Shown piece after piece: positions 8,018 to 15,607 of a stretch of DNA of 64,000 nucleotides. The notes beneath the pieces are model-generated. The model was not told where the DNA came from. It searched no databases and saw only the letters and a program-made list of their open reading frames with translations. Source of the stretch: Alphaproteobacteria bacterium (GTDB lineage: Bacteria > Pseudomonadota > Alphaproteobacteria > Sphingomonadales > Kordiimonadaceae). A program made the translations under genes and the position numbers. Location of the stretch: assembly GCA_021774695.1 (NCBI GenBank), contig JAJFIU010000048.1:22190-86189 (forward strand), given 5' to 3'. Position 1 is the first letter of the stretch, and each line of letters opens with the position of its first letter.

Positions 8018-10658
8018 TCCTGCGTCAAAAACGAGGAAAGCCCACTTTGGTCTTGGCTTTAAGATCAAAGTGGTTGTTGTGGCGCTAGTGGCGTTAATGG
8101 TCACGGTTGCGGGGCTGTCTTATTATACCCTGCAACAATTCAGCGACCAGATTACTGACTATTCGAATCAAACCCTGCCGGCACTGGCAGCGTCGATTGA
8201 CCTCAAAACATCGCTTGAAAAAATAGTTCAAAACACTGAACAGTTGGTCAACAGCGACGTGCAAGCCAAAAGGCGTATTGCCTTTACGGCAACACAGGAT
8301 TCGGTTGCCGGGATCAACAACCTGCTTGCGTCACGCGAGACACTTATAGATTTGGAAGAAATCCGAACAGTTCTCGCCATTTTGTCCGAAACAACAAGCG
8401 ACCTGAATAGGCTGATCGAAAATAAAATCAATATTATCAACCATCTCGATGGCCTGGACCGCGAGCTAGGTGCCTGGATTATAAGTGAGTTATCCCTCAA
8501 ACAACAAAACGCCTTGCCGGACCAAAGTGCAGCCTATGCTGATTGGCTTATTCTGGAGCGCAAGCTGATCAGCCAAGTAGCCGATTTGTCCACCAGCAAT
8601 GACGCGCGTACCCAGCAAAGGCAAATCCCAAATATTATTCGCGCTTTGCGCGCCTTGTCCGCAAAGGCCAACGTCCTTCCGCCACAGGCCAAGGAAGTTG
8701 CAAGCAGGCAAATCGCGAGTTTGGGTGCAAAACTGAACGGTGAAGACGGTGTTATTTTAACCCTGCGAGACTTGACCCGTGCCGACGCCCGCGCCAATGC
8801 GCTGGAGCGGCAAATGCGGGTTCTAGTTTCAGAGCTATTGAGGAAAACCGACAACCTCGCCACCCAAAAAAGCGATGAAGCGCAAGCCACAGCGCAGAAT
8901 TTAGTGCGCCAAAGCCAGCAACAACTGGTAGCTCTGGTTATCAGTGTAGCGGTTGCGCTTGCTATTGCAATTGCTGGCTTTTTCTTTATCGAAAGAAGGG
9001 TGGTAGCGCGACTTATTTCCTTGCGTGATGTTGTCATTGGCCGCGCAGCCGGCGGCCAGCACTCGGTACAGGTTGGCGGCAGCGATGAAGTTACTGAAAT
9101 CGGGAATGCTGTGCAGGTCTTCATCGACGAAATTGATGTCCGGCAAAAGCAGATTATTAACAGCGCCGAACAAACCAACGCAATTATACGGCTGTCGCCG
9201 CAGGCAATGTGTATTGCCGCAGGGTCGGAAATTCTGTACCACAATGACGCCTTCGAATTAATGTGGCCGGGTGCAGGTTCGCCAGATAGCCACACGTCAA
9301 TTTTGGCACTATTCCCCCCCATGCTCCTCAGCGACTCTGGTCCCACCGGGGTTCGCTCAGTAGCTCGCCATGCAATCATCGATAAGTACAATAGTGTGCG
9401 CTGGTTCAATATGACGAGCAATAGCGTTGAATGGCACGGTGCCAAAGCCCGTCAGTTGATCGCTGTTGACACCACCAAACAAGTGCAGGTTGAACATACG
9501 CTGGAGGAAGCGCGGCGCAAAGCAGAGACCGCCGCTCAGACGAAATCCAACTTCCTTGCCATGATGAGCCACGAGATAAGGTCACCCATGAACGGCATTA
9601 TTTCCGTCGGCGAAATGTTGGAAAAAAGTGATTTGGACACCGAGCAAAACCAGCTGGTTTCCATTATTAATCAATCCGCTGAAACACTGTTAACAATCCT
9701 CGACGATGTCCTTGACCTGTCCAAAATCGAAGCTGGCAAGCTTCAGATTAACAACCATCATTTTGATCTCCGCGCCATATTGGAGGGAATTGCCAACCTG
9801 CTTAAACAGGGCTTCCAGCAGAAAAATGTAACTTTCAAGGTTGATCTATCTGATGACTTGCCGCAATTCGTTATTGGCGATTCTAACCGGATTCGCCAAA
9901 TCATGTATAATTTGATCAGTAATGCACTGAAATTTACTGAAAACGGTTCGGTTCAATTGATTGCCTCACGAGAAAAAACGTCTGGCGACCGCGGCTGTAC
10001 CGTTCGAATTGCGGTTAAGGACACCGGGATTGGTATCAACCCAAAAATAATGAACCGCCTATTTCAACCTTTTGAACAAGCCGATAGTTCGGTTGCGCGC
10101 CAATACGGCGGAACCGGCCTGGGGCTAACAATATGCCGCCGGTTGGCAAGCATAATGGGCGGCGAAATCACCGTTAACAGCACCGAGGGCCGCGGCTCAA
10201 CTTTCGCTCTCATGGTACCTTTAAAGATCGCCGACGACGACGCGTTAGAGCCCGCGCAGCCCCCCAAAGCGCCGTCAGCGCGCCTCGCCAACAAAGACGC
10301 TCACATACTAGTGGTAGAAGACAATAAGATTAACCAATTGGTTATAGGTAAGATATTGAAATCATTAGGGTATAAGTGGGATACGGCTAATGACGGCGTC
10401 GATGCTATGGAGATATTCAATCCAGATATTCACACCCTTGTTTTAACCGATTTACGTATGCCGCGCATGGATGGGTTTACCTTGGCTTCCAACATCCGCG
10501 CAATGGACGGCCACGGCGCAGACGTGCCAATCATTGCACTCTCGGCTGATGCGATGGAAGAAACAAAAGAGAAAAGCGAACAGTCTGGCATTAACGTGTT
10601 TTTGACCAAACCTGTGAAGATTGACGAAGTACAGAAATGTCTTCAGTCATTTACCTAA
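8010..10658 (+). CDS. Hybrid sensor histidine kinase with receiver domain
   Basis: 882 residues. TM1 at ~10-38 and TM2 at ~305-328 bracket a mostly helical periplasmic sensor of about 270 residues (TorS-like in appearance). A HAMP-like linker follows (RRVVARLISLRDVV...), then a short PAS-like segment (~390-480), HisKA with phosphoacceptor His521 (MSHEIRSPMNG), HATPase with N box (NLISNALKFTENG), G1 DTGIGI, F box (FQPFEQADSS) and G2 (GGTGLGL), and a C-terminal REC domain with Asp814 (TDLRMPRMDG) and Lys in LTKPVK. There is no HPt domain and no adjacent response regulator, so phosphate must pass to unlinked proteins. The gene overlaps the degenerate 5'-nucleotidase-like gene by 8 nt, which makes that protein the likely periplasmic input partner. 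Confidence 0.93.
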   Translation: MNSPASKTRKAHFGLGFKIKVVVVALVALMVTVAGLSYYTLQQFSDQITDYSNQTLPALAASIDLKTSLEKIVQNTEQLVNSDVQAKRRIAFTATQDSVAGINNLLASRETLIDLEEIRTVLAILSETTSDLNRLIENKINIINHLDGLDRELGAWIISELSLKQQNALPDQSAAYADWLILERKLISQVADLSTSNDARTQQRQIPNIIRALRALSAKANVLPPQAKEVASRQIASLGAKLNGEDGVILTLRDLTRADARANALERQMRVLVSELLRKTDNLATQKSDEAQATAQNLVRQSQQQLVALVISVAVALAIAIAGFFFIERRVVARLISLRDVVIGRAAGGQHSVQVGGSDEVTEIGNAVQVFIDEIDVRQKQIINSAEQTNAIIRLSPQAMCIAAGSEILYHNDAFELMWPGAGSPDSHTSILALFPPMLLSDSGPTGVRSVARHAIIDKYNSVRWFNMTSNSVEWHGAKARQLIAVDTTKQVQVEHTLEEARRKAETAAQTKSNFLAMMSHEIRSPMNGIISVGEMLEKSDLDTEQNQLVSIINQSAETLLTILDDVLDLSKIEAGKLQINNHHFDLRAILEGIANLLKQGFQQKNVTFKVDLSDDLPQFVIGDSNRIRQIMYNLISNALKFTENGSVQLIASREKTSGDRGCTVRIAVKDTGIGINPKIMNRLFQPFEQADSSVARQYGGTGLGLTICRRLASIMGGEITVNSTEGRGSTFALMVPLKIADDDALEPAQPPKAPSARLANKDAHILVVEDNKINQLVIGKILKSLGYKWDTANDGVDAMEIFNPDIHTLVLTDLRMPRMDGFTLASNIRAMDGHGADVPIIALSADAMEETKEKSEQSGINVFLTKPVKIDEVQKCLQSFT

Positions 10659-10837
10659 CGACTGTCGAAAAAACGCGTGGAAACCCAGTGTTGCGCGAAA
10701 ACACACCCTCTTTCGAGAAAAATACAACCGCTGTATATCCGTGTCGAATTATTTTCCAATTGCAACAAAAGGCTGATAACAGTCGCCCTACTGCAACCCG
10801 GCCACTCATGCGGCTGGCACTAAATATGCAGGTTAAG

Positions 10838-10868
10838 GGACCCAATTTTGGGTTCATAATTTTTGACC
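10838..10868 (+). other. Hairpin-like inverted repeat ahead of the cold-shock gene
   Basis: The segment 10840-10853 is a perfect inverted repeat (acccaa/ttgggt with a 2-nt centre), extended by a G-T pair, and is followed by ataattttt. It could be a weak terminator for the kinase gene or a structural element in the 285-nt stretch between the kinase and the cold-shock gene. The rest of that stretch shows no gene. Confidence 0.3.
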
Positions 10869-10943
10869 CTGCGACTGCTCTGATTTGGCTTTTGCGCGAA
10901 TACCACCGCACCACATCTGACATCGCGCGAAAGGAACTACAAC

Positions 10944-11153
10944 ATGGCTAACGGTACAGTAAAATGGTTTAACGCCACCAAAGGTTTTGGCTTCATTCAA
11001 CCTGAAGCAGGCGGAGACGATGTGTTCGTACACATCTCTGCTGTTGAAGCAGCTGGTATGCGCTCACTGGACGACAACCAAAAAGTATCATACGACATCG
11101 AGCCTGACCGTCGCGGTCGCTCTTCAGCTTCAAACCTGAAAACCATCGACTAG
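10944..11153 (+). CDS. Cold-shock-domain protein (CspA family)
   Basis: 69 residues, one five-stranded OB-fold cold-shock domain. RNP1 is KGFGFI (residues 14-19) and RNP2 is VFVHI (29-33); the start [15 protein letters not shown] is canonical. These proteins bind single-stranded RNA/DNA and relieve RNA secondary structure, often at low temperature. The gene stands alone: about 285 nt separate it from the kinase gene upstream, leaving room for the long 5' leader common in csp genes, and a strong intrinsic terminator lies 38 nt downstream. A good ribosome site (AAAGGA) precedes the ATG. There is no second domain. Induction conditions cannot be read from the sequence. Confidence 0.95.
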   Translation: MANGTVKWFNATKGFGFIQPEAGGDDVFVHISAVEAAGMRSLDDNQKVSYDIEPDRRGRSSASNLKTID

Positions 11154-11190
11154 TATAACTTGTTGCTCTAATGGGCAAACTGAATACCGA

Positions 11191-11220
11191 AAAGCTCCGG
11201 CAAGCGCCGGGGCTTTTTTT
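11191..11220 (+). terminator. Intrinsic terminator of the cold-shock gene
   Basis: An 11-bp stem (aaagctccggc, 11191-11201, with its complement at 11206-11216, one T-G pair) with a 4-nt loop, ending in an uninterrupted T run to 11220. It is the clearest Rho-independent terminator in the window. Confidence 0.9.
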
Positions 11221-11303
11221 GTGGAACACTCATTCGCCTGTTCATCGGCTCTAACTAGGATATATATCTAGTCCGTTAGCCGATAGTTTCGTACACCGCC
11301 AGG

Positions 11304-11996
11304 ATGACCCAGCGAACCATGCCTCCAACCTTAAAAACATATGCTCCGCCAACAACGCCGCACCTTGATATTCTGTATCAAGACGATTGCTTGTTAGTGC
11401 TCAACAAACAAAGCGGACTTCTGTCAGTGCCAGGCAAACACCCAGAGCATGCAGACTGCCTGGAGGCGCGTGCGATCGGCACTGTGCCAGATGCTTTATT
11501 GGTGCACAGGCTGGACATGGAAACCTCGGGCGTTTTCATTATGGCGCGCACCAAGCAAGCGCAGCGCCACTTGGGGTTTCAGTTTGAAAAACGGCGCACC
11601 AAGAAAACCTACATTGCCAGAGTATCTGGCCATATTATTGAACCATCTGGCACCGTTGACCTGCCTTTGATTTGCGATTGGCCAAATCGTCCAAAACAAA
11701 TGATCGACCACGACAACGGCCGGCAAGCCATTACCCACTGGACCGTGCTGGACCGGGAAACCGATCACCCAAGCCTGAATGTAACGCGCATAGAGCTGAC
11801 ACCTCAAACTGGCCGGTCCCATCAGCTGCGGGTGCATATGTTGGCGATTGGCCATGCCATTTTGGGTGATGGGTTATACGCCACGCCTGTCGAAATTAGC
11901 GCCGCACCCAGGCTGCAACTGCATGCTCAGTCGCTCACAGTTATGCATCCGGTAAAAAAAGAATTCATCACATTTACCTCTCCACCGCCCTTCTGA
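11304..11996 (+). CDS. rluA: Dual-specificity RNA pseudouridine synthase RluA
   Basis: 230 residues, without the S4 domain carried by RluC/RluD, as in RluA. The active-site motif is HRLDMETSG with catalytic Asp71. Other stretches are almost identical to E. coli RluA as I know it: LYQDD, NKQSGLLSVPG, VDLPLICDWPNRPKQ, TGRSHQLRVHMLAIGHAILGD and APRLQLHA. RluA converts U746 of 23S rRNA and U32 of several tRNAs to pseudouridine in the cytoplasm. The start is either 11304 or the ATG at 11319; neither has an ideal ribosome site. It appears monocistronic between the csp terminator and an ATP-grasp remnant on the other strand. Confidence 0.9.
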   Translation: MTQRTMPPTLKTYAPPTTPHLDILYQDDCLLVLNKQSGLLSVPGKHPEHADCLEARAIGTVPDALLVHRLDMETSGVFIMARTKQAQRHLGFQFEKRRTKKTYIARVSGHIIEPSGTVDLPLICDWPNRPKQMIDHDNGRQAITHWTVLDRETDHPSLNVTRIELTPQTGRSHQLRVHMLAIGHAILGDGLYATPVEISAAPRLQLHAQSLTVMHPVKKEFITFTSPPPF

Positions 11997-12051
11997 CTGA
12001 TGGCTCCAAGGCAGTATAACAGCTGAAACCCTAATCGGCGCCAAGCTGGGT

Positions 12052-12192
12052 AAGTATATCCACACTAGGGCATCAAATTCGGGGCGCATGCTGGCCAACT
12101 GTTTTAATTCACCATCACGGCTGGGGATGATCAGATCAATGTCATGGTCGGCGCACACATCAAGCAGCTGATTGTAAAAACTATAGATAAAG
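12052..12192 (-). pseudogene. Remnant of an ATP-grasp-family gene
   Basis: Minus-strand translation gives SFYNQLLDVCADHDIDL followed by IIPSRDGELKQLA and ending near EFDA. This matches the N-terminal pre-grasp pattern 'LLxxCxxxxIDxxIPxxDxEL' of carbamoyl-phosphate-synthase-like ATP-grasp proteins. In-frame it is bounded upstream by a TAA at about 12190-12195 and downstream the similarity dissolves after ~45 residues; no ATP-binding core is nearby. I read it as a leftover of a deleted gene between rluA and the Kef cluster. The surrounding 11997-12237 stretch holds nothing else I can support. Confidence 0.45.
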
Positions 12193-12237
12193 GGTTAATT
12201 AATGGTCATATTGCTCAGGAAGGCAGATCTGAGCAGT

Positions 12238-12525
12238 TCATGAAGGCGGGTTCTGTCCGTCGCCCAACGGGATGACGATGTCATTTTCGCCGGCTTCCAG
12301 GAAGAAAACGGTCGCAATGAGGGCGATTTTGCCCATGTCTTCGGTAACCGGCCCCACATCACGGGCATGCATGTAACCACTGAGCATTGAAGCCGCCTGA
12401 GCACGGGTTATCTCAACCTCGCCCAACAAGGCTTTTACCGCCGAATAATTCTCCGGCGTAACATCAAAATTACCATCAAGAAAAGCGGTGCCGTCTTTGG
12501 TTACAGCTACTTTAAGTCTTTTCAT
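12238..12525 (-). CDS. Small conserved-looking protein downstream of Kef antiporter, function unknown
   Basis: 95 residues from the ATG at 12525. No signal peptide or clear membrane segment apart from one mildly hydrophobic stretch (GKIALIATVFFLEAG, near residue 65). The N-terminal MKRLKVAVTKDGTAFLDGNFDVTPENY reads like a beta-hairpin opening. I do not recognise a family. It lies 33 nt behind the antiporter gene on the same strand and is likely the third gene of the KefG-Kef operon, which is the only clue to its role; an accessory or regulatory subunit is conceivable. There is no obvious terminator between them. The ribosome site is weak, so translation may depend on upstream coupling. Confidence 0.5.
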   Translation of the reverse strand: MKRLKVAVTKDGTAFLDGNFDVTPENYSAVKALLGEVEITRAQAASMLSGYMHARDVGPVTEDMGKIALIATVFFLEAGENDIVIPLGDGQNPPS

Positions 12526-12558
12526 CAAACCATTTAGAACCGGTAACGCACAGGGCGC

Positions 12559-14349
12559 CTACCAGCCCTGATCCTTGCTAAATTGAGACGCAACGTCGTG
12601 ACCCATCAGGTCTTCCAGCTCTTTGTGAGAGCGCTTGGCATAAGCTGCTGCCGCGGCTTCATCACCGTCAAAGTTAGCAACCTGTTCAATGGCAATTTCA
12701 TCATAGCGCCTGAAACGCCCTGCAGTTCGGTGCGCTAGATGGGCCGGGTAGCCAAGTTCGCGCAGCGCCGCCTCGCCGATTTCAAGTGACGAACTGAAAG
12801 TTTCACGCCGAACATGATGAACCCCAGCGGCTTTCAACTTGTTAACGTCGCCGCGAGTGCCTGCACGCGCCAATTTGGTAAGCTTCGGGAAATGCTTGGT
12901 TGCCAGTTCAGCGGCTTTCAGAACCGCAGCGGGATCATCCATTGCCAAAATCAGCAGCCGCGCATCTTTGGCACCGGCGGCCTCCAACAGATCAAGCCGG
13001 GTCACATCTCCATAAAAAACCTTATAGCCAAACTTCCTCAACATCTCGATATGGTTTGGGTTGCTGTCTACAACGATTGTCGGAATTTTCAGTGACAACA
13101 TCAGCCGGCCAATTATCTGACCAAACCGACCAAATCCGGCGATAATTACATGGCCCTCGCTCGCCTCAACATCGCTTTCCAAGTGTACTACCTTGGTAAA
13201 GCGGCGCAGCACAAGATCGCGCAGAAAACCCATCAACGGCGTCATCAACATTGATAGCGAGGCAACAACCAGCAGCTTCGCGCCCACGTCTGCGGGCATC
13301 ATCGCCGACGCCGTCAAAACCGAGATCAGCACGAAGGCAAATTCACCTGCAGGTGCCAGCAAAACCGCAAAATATACTTGATCACTTCGGGTAAAACCTG
13401 CAATGCGACCCACCAGTAGCAGCACAAGGGACTTTGCAACGATCAACCCTGCAACCATCAGGATAATTTCAATGGGGTCGGCGACAAACAAAGACAGATT
13501 TACCGACATGCCAACCGCGATGAAAAACAATCCCATCAAGAGCCCTTTGAACGGCTCGATATTCAACTCCATTTCATGGCGGTATTCCGAATCCGCCAGC
13601 AGCACCCCTGCCATAAAGGTGCCCAGCGCCATCGAGATGCCAACCTGCTCGGTTATCAACCCGCTACCTACCACCAACAAAAGCGCAAAACTGGTGAAAA
13701 CCTCGCGCAGGCCAGTTAGCGCAATATAGCGAAACAAAGGCCGCAGTAAAAAACGGCTCGACAGAATGAAGAAGGCAAAAACCCCGACAATTTTCAGCTC
13801 CATCCACAGGGAAAAACCAGTCGAACTTGCCTCCATCGCCATAATAGGGATAACCGCCAATACAGGAATGATCGCCAAGTCCTGAAACAGCAACACTGAA
13901 AAAGTCGCGATACCAACGCCGGTTTTGTCCTGGCCGCCCTCCTCCAGTGTTTGCAGTGCAATGGGTGTTGACGACATCGCAAGCGCCAACCCGATCGCCA
14001 AAGCAAGCGGGATAGGCACACCAAACGCTGCAACCAGCGCCGCAATAAGCAGTGTCGAGCCAATAACCTGTACACTGCCAAGGCCAATCAGTTGGCGTCG
14101 CAGTTGCCACAAAGTAGACGGTTTCAACTCCAGCCCAATCAGGAACATCAGCAAGGCAATCCCAATTTCTGAAAACTGTAAAATCGAGTCGATGTCGCCG
14201 ATAACCCCTATGCCGTATGGTCCGATCACCATGCCCGCAGCCAGATACCCAAGGATAGAACCCAGACCCAGGCGCTTGAACAGCGGCACCGCAATCACTG
14301 CGGCTGCAAGAAATATAAAGGCGCTATCCAGAAAATCAGGATCTTCCAT
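12559..14349 (-). CDS. Kef-type K+/H+ antiporter (CPA2) with TrkA-N domain
   Basis: 596 residues. The N-terminal ~380 residues form about 12-13 membrane helices with the CPA2 signature (LGLGSILGYLAAGMVIGPYG; SEIGIALLMFLIGLELKP; ALAMSSTPIALQTLEEGG; VLLFQDLAIIPVLAVIPI). The cytoplasmic part begins with a Rossmann TrkA-N domain (HVIIAGFGRFGQIIGRLM ... VVDSNPNHIEMLRKFGYKVFYGDVTRLDLLEAAGA). This is the KefB/KefC layout: potassium efflux in exchange for protons, gated by glutathione adducts and NAD(H) in E. coli, protecting against electrophiles. The flavodoxin-like KefG-type gene ends 2 nt upstream, supporting a KefGB-like unit. Assignment to KefB rather than KefC is not made. Confidence 0.9.
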   Translation of the reverse strand: MEDPDFLDSAFIFLAAAVIAVPLFKRLGLGSILGYLAAGMVIGPYGIGVIGDIDSILQFSEIGIALLMFLIGLELKPSTLWQLRRQLIGLGSVQVIGSTLLIAALVAAFGVPIPLALAIGLALAMSSTPIALQTLEEGGQDKTGVGIATFSVLLFQDLAIIPVLAVIPIMAMEASSTGFSLWMELKIVGVFAFFILSSRFLLRPLFRYIALTGLREVFTSFALLLVVGSGLITEQVGISMALGTFMAGVLLADSEYRHEMELNIEPFKGLLMGLFFIAVGMSVNLSLFVADPIEIILMVAGLIVAKSLVLLLVGRIAGFTRSDQVYFAVLLAPAGEFAFVLISVLTASAMMPADVGAKLLVVASLSMLMTPLMGFLRDLVLRRFTKVVHLESDVEASEGHVIIAGFGRFGQIIGRLMLSLKIPTIVVDSNPNHIEMLRKFGYKVFYGDVTRLDLLEAAGAKDARLLILAMDDPAAVLKAAELATKHFPKLTKLARAGTRGDVNKLKAAGVHHVRRETFSSSLEIGEAALRELGYPAHLAHRTAGRFRRYDEIAIEQVANFDGDEAAAAAYAKRSHKELEDLMGHDVASQFSKDQGW

Positions 14350-14351
14350 GT

Positions 14352-14894
14352 CTATGTCTCCTCAGACGAGGCAAGTCGCTCGATGGCTTCAACAAATGCT
14401 TCCGCACGGGCATTGATTTCGCCGTATTCCATAGTGTGAGCACAATAGGTTACAAATGCTGGCCCCACCTCCATGCCACAAAATTCGGCGGTCATCCGAA
14501 ACGGCAGTAAAAAATGTTCAATTTTGGCACCGTGCGTGGCCCCTTCCCGGTAGGACTCCATAGGCGCGCCGGTTGAAACCGCAAGCATGGTTTTTTTACC
14601 TTTAAGCGCCGTGCCGTCTTTACCGTGAGCAAAGCCATGTTGCAGGACCACATCCATCCATTCTTTAAGCAAAGCTGGCGCGCTGAACCAGTATATAGGA
14701 AATTGCAAAACCAGCACATCAGCTTCAACAAGTGCCTTTTGCTCTGCCACTTCGTCCACATGCATCGAAGGATACAGGTCGTATAAGTCACGAATTTTCA
14801 AGCCGGGAACCATGCGTGCCATTTCCTGCAAGCGCCGGTTATAACGCGATTTATGGGGCGACGGATGGCAATAAAGAAGAAGGATGTTTTTCAT
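14352..14894 (-). CDS. KefF/KefG-like NAD(P)H:quinone oxidoreductase, Kef ancillary subunit
   Basis: 180 residues with a flavodoxin-like fold of the NQO/KefG group. The phosphate-binding loop is YCHPSPHKSRYNRRL (residues 8-22), and the FMN/FAD isoalloxazine segment is LVLQFPIYWFSAPALLKEWMDVVLQHGFAHG (61-91), typical of this family. E. coli KefF and KefG are required for full activity of KefC and KefB and reduce electrophilic quinones. The coding end is only 2 nt from the ATG of the Kef antiporter, so the two are translationally coupled. No membrane segment: it would act as a peripheral cytoplasmic partner. Upstream 75 nt to the next gene could hold the promoter. Confidence 0.88.
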   Translation of the reverse strand: MKNILLLYCHPSPHKSRYNRRLQEMARMVPGLKIRDLYDLYPSMHVDEVAEQKALVEADVLVLQFPIYWFSAPALLKEWMDVVLQHGFAHGKDGTALKGKKTMLAVSTGAPMESYREGATHGAKIEHFLLPFRMTAEFCGMEVGPAFVTYCAHTMEYGEINARAEAFVEAIERLASSEET

Positions 14895-14969
14895 GAGTGT
14901 GACACTAGTGCTGTCATAGGGTCATGGCAAACCCAAAGCATCCATGAATTAGATAGATTTGCTAACCCG

Positions 14970-15485
14970 TCACTCAGCGAATTTTGATTTGACCTGATTA
15001 TGCAGGAAAATTCGGTCAACCAGCACACCATTGTCCGACATGGGAACATAGAGCACAGTAATGGCTAGATGGTTTTTCTGTTCAGACAAAGCATCGGCCG
15101 AAACCACAATAGGTTTGGCGATTTCTATACAGCGACGGCACGCTTGCAGAATACGGTCGCTAACGACCCGTATGCGATACTCTGAAATCAACTTGCCAGT
15201 CAGAGAACCATAAAAATTATCCAGTTTGGTCCCTTCCAGCAGCCCCTTGGCATCAACGAATGATCCAGCTGCATCATAAATCGGCTCAAGCAAAGCAACT
15301 TCTGGAAGAATCGAGGTCAAATCCTCAGGACTAAGATCGCCGCGCCGGGGCATACGGGTGCCACCGGTCTGCGCCTCAAAATACCGCAAATCTTTATCAA
15401 CCACCGGATCATGCAGACGCCATTGCTCGGCATCTTCAAGCCTGAAGCCTTCAAAAATCGGTTTGCTGTTTGAGGTTAAACTCAT
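14970..15485 (-). CDS. PAS_5-type (DUF) PAS-domain protein
   Basis: 171 residues, soluble. The order of elements matches the PAS_5 family common in alphaproteobacteria: an N-terminal helix with 'D-x-x-L-x-Y-F-x-A-Q-x-G', the PRRGDLSPEDLTSILPEVALLEPIYD segment, 'F-Y-G-x-x-T-G-K' around residue 110 (DNFYGSLTGKLISEY), a helix with RCIEIAKP, and final strands ITVLYVPMSDNGVLVDRIF. Two paralogues lie at 43585-44076 and 53404-53859. No output domain is attached, so it probably works as a stand-alone sensor or protein-interaction module. The ~120 nt upstream to 15607 is AT-rich and could contain its promoter. Ligand and partner unknown. Confidence 0.75.
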   Translation of the reverse strand: MSLTSNSKPIFEGFRLEDAEQWRLHDPVVDKDLRYFEAQTGGTRMPRRGDLSPEDLTSILPEVALLEPIYDAAGSFVDAKGLLEGTKLDNFYGSLTGKLISEYRIRVVSDRILQACRRCIEIAKPIVVSADALSEQKNHLAITVLYVPMSDNGVLVDRIFLHNQVKSKFAE

Positions 15486-15607
15486 TAGCTATCCTGCCAG
15501 CTGATTTTATTCACTTAAGTTCAATTTAAGAAAAAACACTTATTTTGTCTGTCCACGAAACGACACTAAATTATAGGTTGATCTATATCCAATTTTAAAT
15601 TGGGTTA

